Part shown: positions 20,766-22,091 of the stretch, one piece after another
How positions within the stretch are numbered: the stretch's first letter is position 1
Layout: each line of letters starts with the position of its first letter
Assembly (NCBI GenBank): GCA_959600835.1
Contig: CAUGNQ010000032.1
Location: 1-22,091 of the forward strand
DNA: 22,091 nt
Source: an uncultured Collinsella sp.
GTDB lineage: Bacteria > Actinomycetota > Coriobacteriia > Coriobacteriales > Coriobacteriaceae
Direction: 5' to 3'
Position numbers and translations under genes: made by a program
The notes under the pieces: generated by a model
Told to the model about the DNA's origin: nothing
What the model saw: only the letters and a program-made list of their open reading frames with translations
The model's database searches: none

Positions 20766-22091
20766 ATGGCTCATAACGACAAACCCGAAAGCGCTAACGA
20801 GGCGCAGGATCATTCCCAGCCGCTCGACGACGGCGGCTTCTTCTCCCTTAACGACGTCATCATGGCAGGCAGGCAACAGCTCACCCGCTCCGAGCATCTC
20901 TTGGCTGCCGACACGCGCCGCAACGCCCGCAACCTACTCGCGAGCGCCAAGCTGCTCGCACTCGTCGTCATCGTCTCGCTCGCCATGGGCGTTGCCGCTT
21001 GGGCGTTTTTGGCCTCGCTGAATATCGCGACCGACTATCGCGAGCACCATGCATGGGTCTACACCTTGCTTCCCGTTGTGGGCGTTGCCACCGCATGGGT
21101 GTACAAAAACCACGGCCTTGCCGCCAAACGAGGTAACAACCTGGTCATCGACTCCGCTCTGGGCACACGCCTCATCCATATGCGCATGGCCGTCCTCACC
21201 TTCGTCTGCTCCACGCTCACGCACCTAACGGGCGGATCGGCCGGTCGCGAGGGAGCCGCGGTACAGATTGGCGGCACCATCGCCAGCAACATCTCGAGCC
21301 TCGCCCACCTCAAAAAGCATGACCACCACGACCTCATGCTCGCCGGCATCTCGTCCGCCTTTGGCGCCGTATTCGGTTCGCCCCTTGCCGGAGCTTTCTT
21401 TGGCATGGAGATGTGCTTTATCGGCAAGATCGACTACACCGCGGGCATCTACTGCCTGGTCGCCTCGTTTACCGGCTACTTTACGTCGCTTGCCTTGGGA
21501 ACCGAGTACGAGACGAATGTCATCGCCAGCGTTCCCAACATGACACCACGGACGGTTGTCATCGTTGTTATCAGCGCCATTATCTTCGGCCTGACGGCAC
21601 GCCTCTTTGCCTGGTCGGTTCGAACCGTCAAAAGCCTGTACAGTCGCTTTATCACCAATTACCTCGTCCGCGCACTCATAGGCGCACTCGTGGTTTTGGC
21701 CGCCTATGCCCTCCTCGACGCCTGGAACTACGCCGGCCTTTCCACGTGGCTTTCCGGCGCCGGATTTGCAGGCAACACCACCCTGGCGGACGCAGCCATC
21801 AAGTTGGTCGTCACAGCGCTTACCCTGGGCGCGGGCTTCCAAGGCGGCGAGGTCACGCCCCTGTTTGGCATCGGTGCGGCACTCGGTGGCTGGATCGGTT
21901 GCCTTACCGGGCTTGACCCCAGTTTTCTGGCGGCTCTCGGCATGCTCGGCGTGTTCTGCGCCGGCCTCAACGTGCCCATCACCACCTGCATGATGGCCAT
22001 CGACCTGTTCCACGGCACGGCCGCCGGGTTCTTTGTCATCGTGGCCTTTATCAGCTACCTAACCGGCGGACACCGCGGCGTGTACCCCGCC
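20766..22091 (+). CDS. ClC-family anion transporter, fluoride-type-like motifs (3' end outside window)
   Basis: A membrane anion channel or proton-coupled antiporter of the ClC family. 442 residues are visible and the gene runs off the window. A hydrophilic N-terminus of about 60 residues precedes roughly ten hydrophobic segments. The ClC filter motif appears as GSAGREGAAVQIGG at 157-170, with gating Glu at 162; the third motif is GGEVTPLFGIGA at 360-371. The GSGIP motif of classic chloride members is absent at its usual place (GTRLIH instead). GREG-AVQ and GGEVTPLF resemble the fluoride-exporting branch, but no fluoride riboswitch is seen upstream. The ATG at 20766 has AGAGG five bases before it, and a TATAAT at 20731-20736 is a likely -10. 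It is the only plus-strand gene and probably unrelated in function to the selenium/molybdenum block. Confidence 0.9.
   Translation, partial: MAHNDKPESANEAQDHSQPLDDGGFFSLNDVIMAGRQQLTRSEHLLAADTRRNARNLLASAKLLALVVIVSLAMGVAAWAFLASLNIATDYREHHAWVYTLLPVVGVATAWVYKNHGLAAKRGNNLVIDSALGTRLIHMRMAVLTFVCSTLTHLTGGSAGREGAAVQIGGTIASNISSLAHLKKHDHHDLMLAGISSAFGAVFGSPLAGAFFGMEMCFIGKIDYTAGIYCLVASFTGYFTSLALGTEYETNVIASVPNMTPRTVVIVVISAIIFGLTARLFAWSVRTVKSLYSRFITNYLVRALIGALVVLAAYALLDAWNYAGLSTWLSGAGFAGNTTLADAAIKLVVTALTLGAGFQGGEVTPLFGIGAALGGWIGCLTGLDPSFLAALGMLGVFCAGLNVPITTCMMAIDLFHGTAAGFFVIVAFISYLTGGHRGVYPA

Noticed and set aside
18953..20776. Plus-strand reading frame of 607 codons opposite mog and moeA
   Set aside because: It crosses two certain minus-strand genes and the intergenic region, with no domain of its own.
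1..22091. CRISPR array, insertion sequence, prophage or att site
   Set aside because: There are no spaced direct repeats, transposase or integrase genes, and the tRNA genes have no nearby duplicated ends that I could see.

Overview
The window is GC-rich DNA coding almost entirely on the minus strand. Protein style, gene content and codon use point to an anaerobic gut actinobacterium of the Coriobacteriia, most likely Collinsella or a close relative. This is inferred from family resemblance, not from a search. Nearly every gene serves selenium or molybdenum metabolism, so the region reads as one selenium/molybdenum neighbourhood.

Layout from left to right (transcription runs right to left): a molybdenum hydroxylase pair at 1-3669, with an FAD subunit followed by a fused [2Fe-2S]/molybdopterin subunit cut by the window edge; glutamate dehydrogenase gdhA (3809-5164) with its own terminator; the selenocysteine insertion set selA-selB-selC (9045 down to 5427), comprising selenocysteine synthase, the dedicated elongation factor and tRNA-Sec(UCA); a formate/nitrite channel (9230-10066); a small tRNA-Pro/tRNA-Gly unit with promoter and terminator; a BrnQ-type branched-chain amino acid carrier (10431-11789); a selenium-supply operon selD-yedF-DUF3343-cysteine desulfurase (15010 down to 11866) closed by a strong terminator; the molybdate ABC transporter modA-modB-modC (18597 down to 15137); and moeA-mog for molybdenum insertion into molybdopterin (20554 down to 18802). 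One gene runs the other way at the right edge: a ClC-family anion transporter (20766 to the edge), with motifs closer to the fluoride-type branch.

How it fits together: ModABC brings in molybdate, and Mog and MoeA load it onto molybdopterin. SelD makes selenophosphate. SelA/SelB/SelC put selenium into proteins as selenocysteine, while YedF, DUF3343 and the desulfurase are the companions usually seen where selenium is used as a labile cofactor of molybdenum hydroxylases. The hydroxylase at the left is a plausible client of that second route, and a selenocysteine formate dehydrogenase outside the window could be a client of the first, with the formate channel alongside.

The clearest special feature is that selD is itself a selenoprotein gene: codon 17 is an in-frame TGA at the catalytic cysteine position, so ordinary gene calling truncates it. 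Other points of interest are a large extracytoplasmic domain fused to the N-terminus of ModB, a Lys-to-Met change in the SelB guanine-recognition motif, three palindromic repeats sharing a GGGACAG-like core, and a cluster of GAGAA/TTCTC half-sites in front of modA. No insertion sequence, prophage or CRISPR array was seen, and no stretch over 300 bases lacks a gene.
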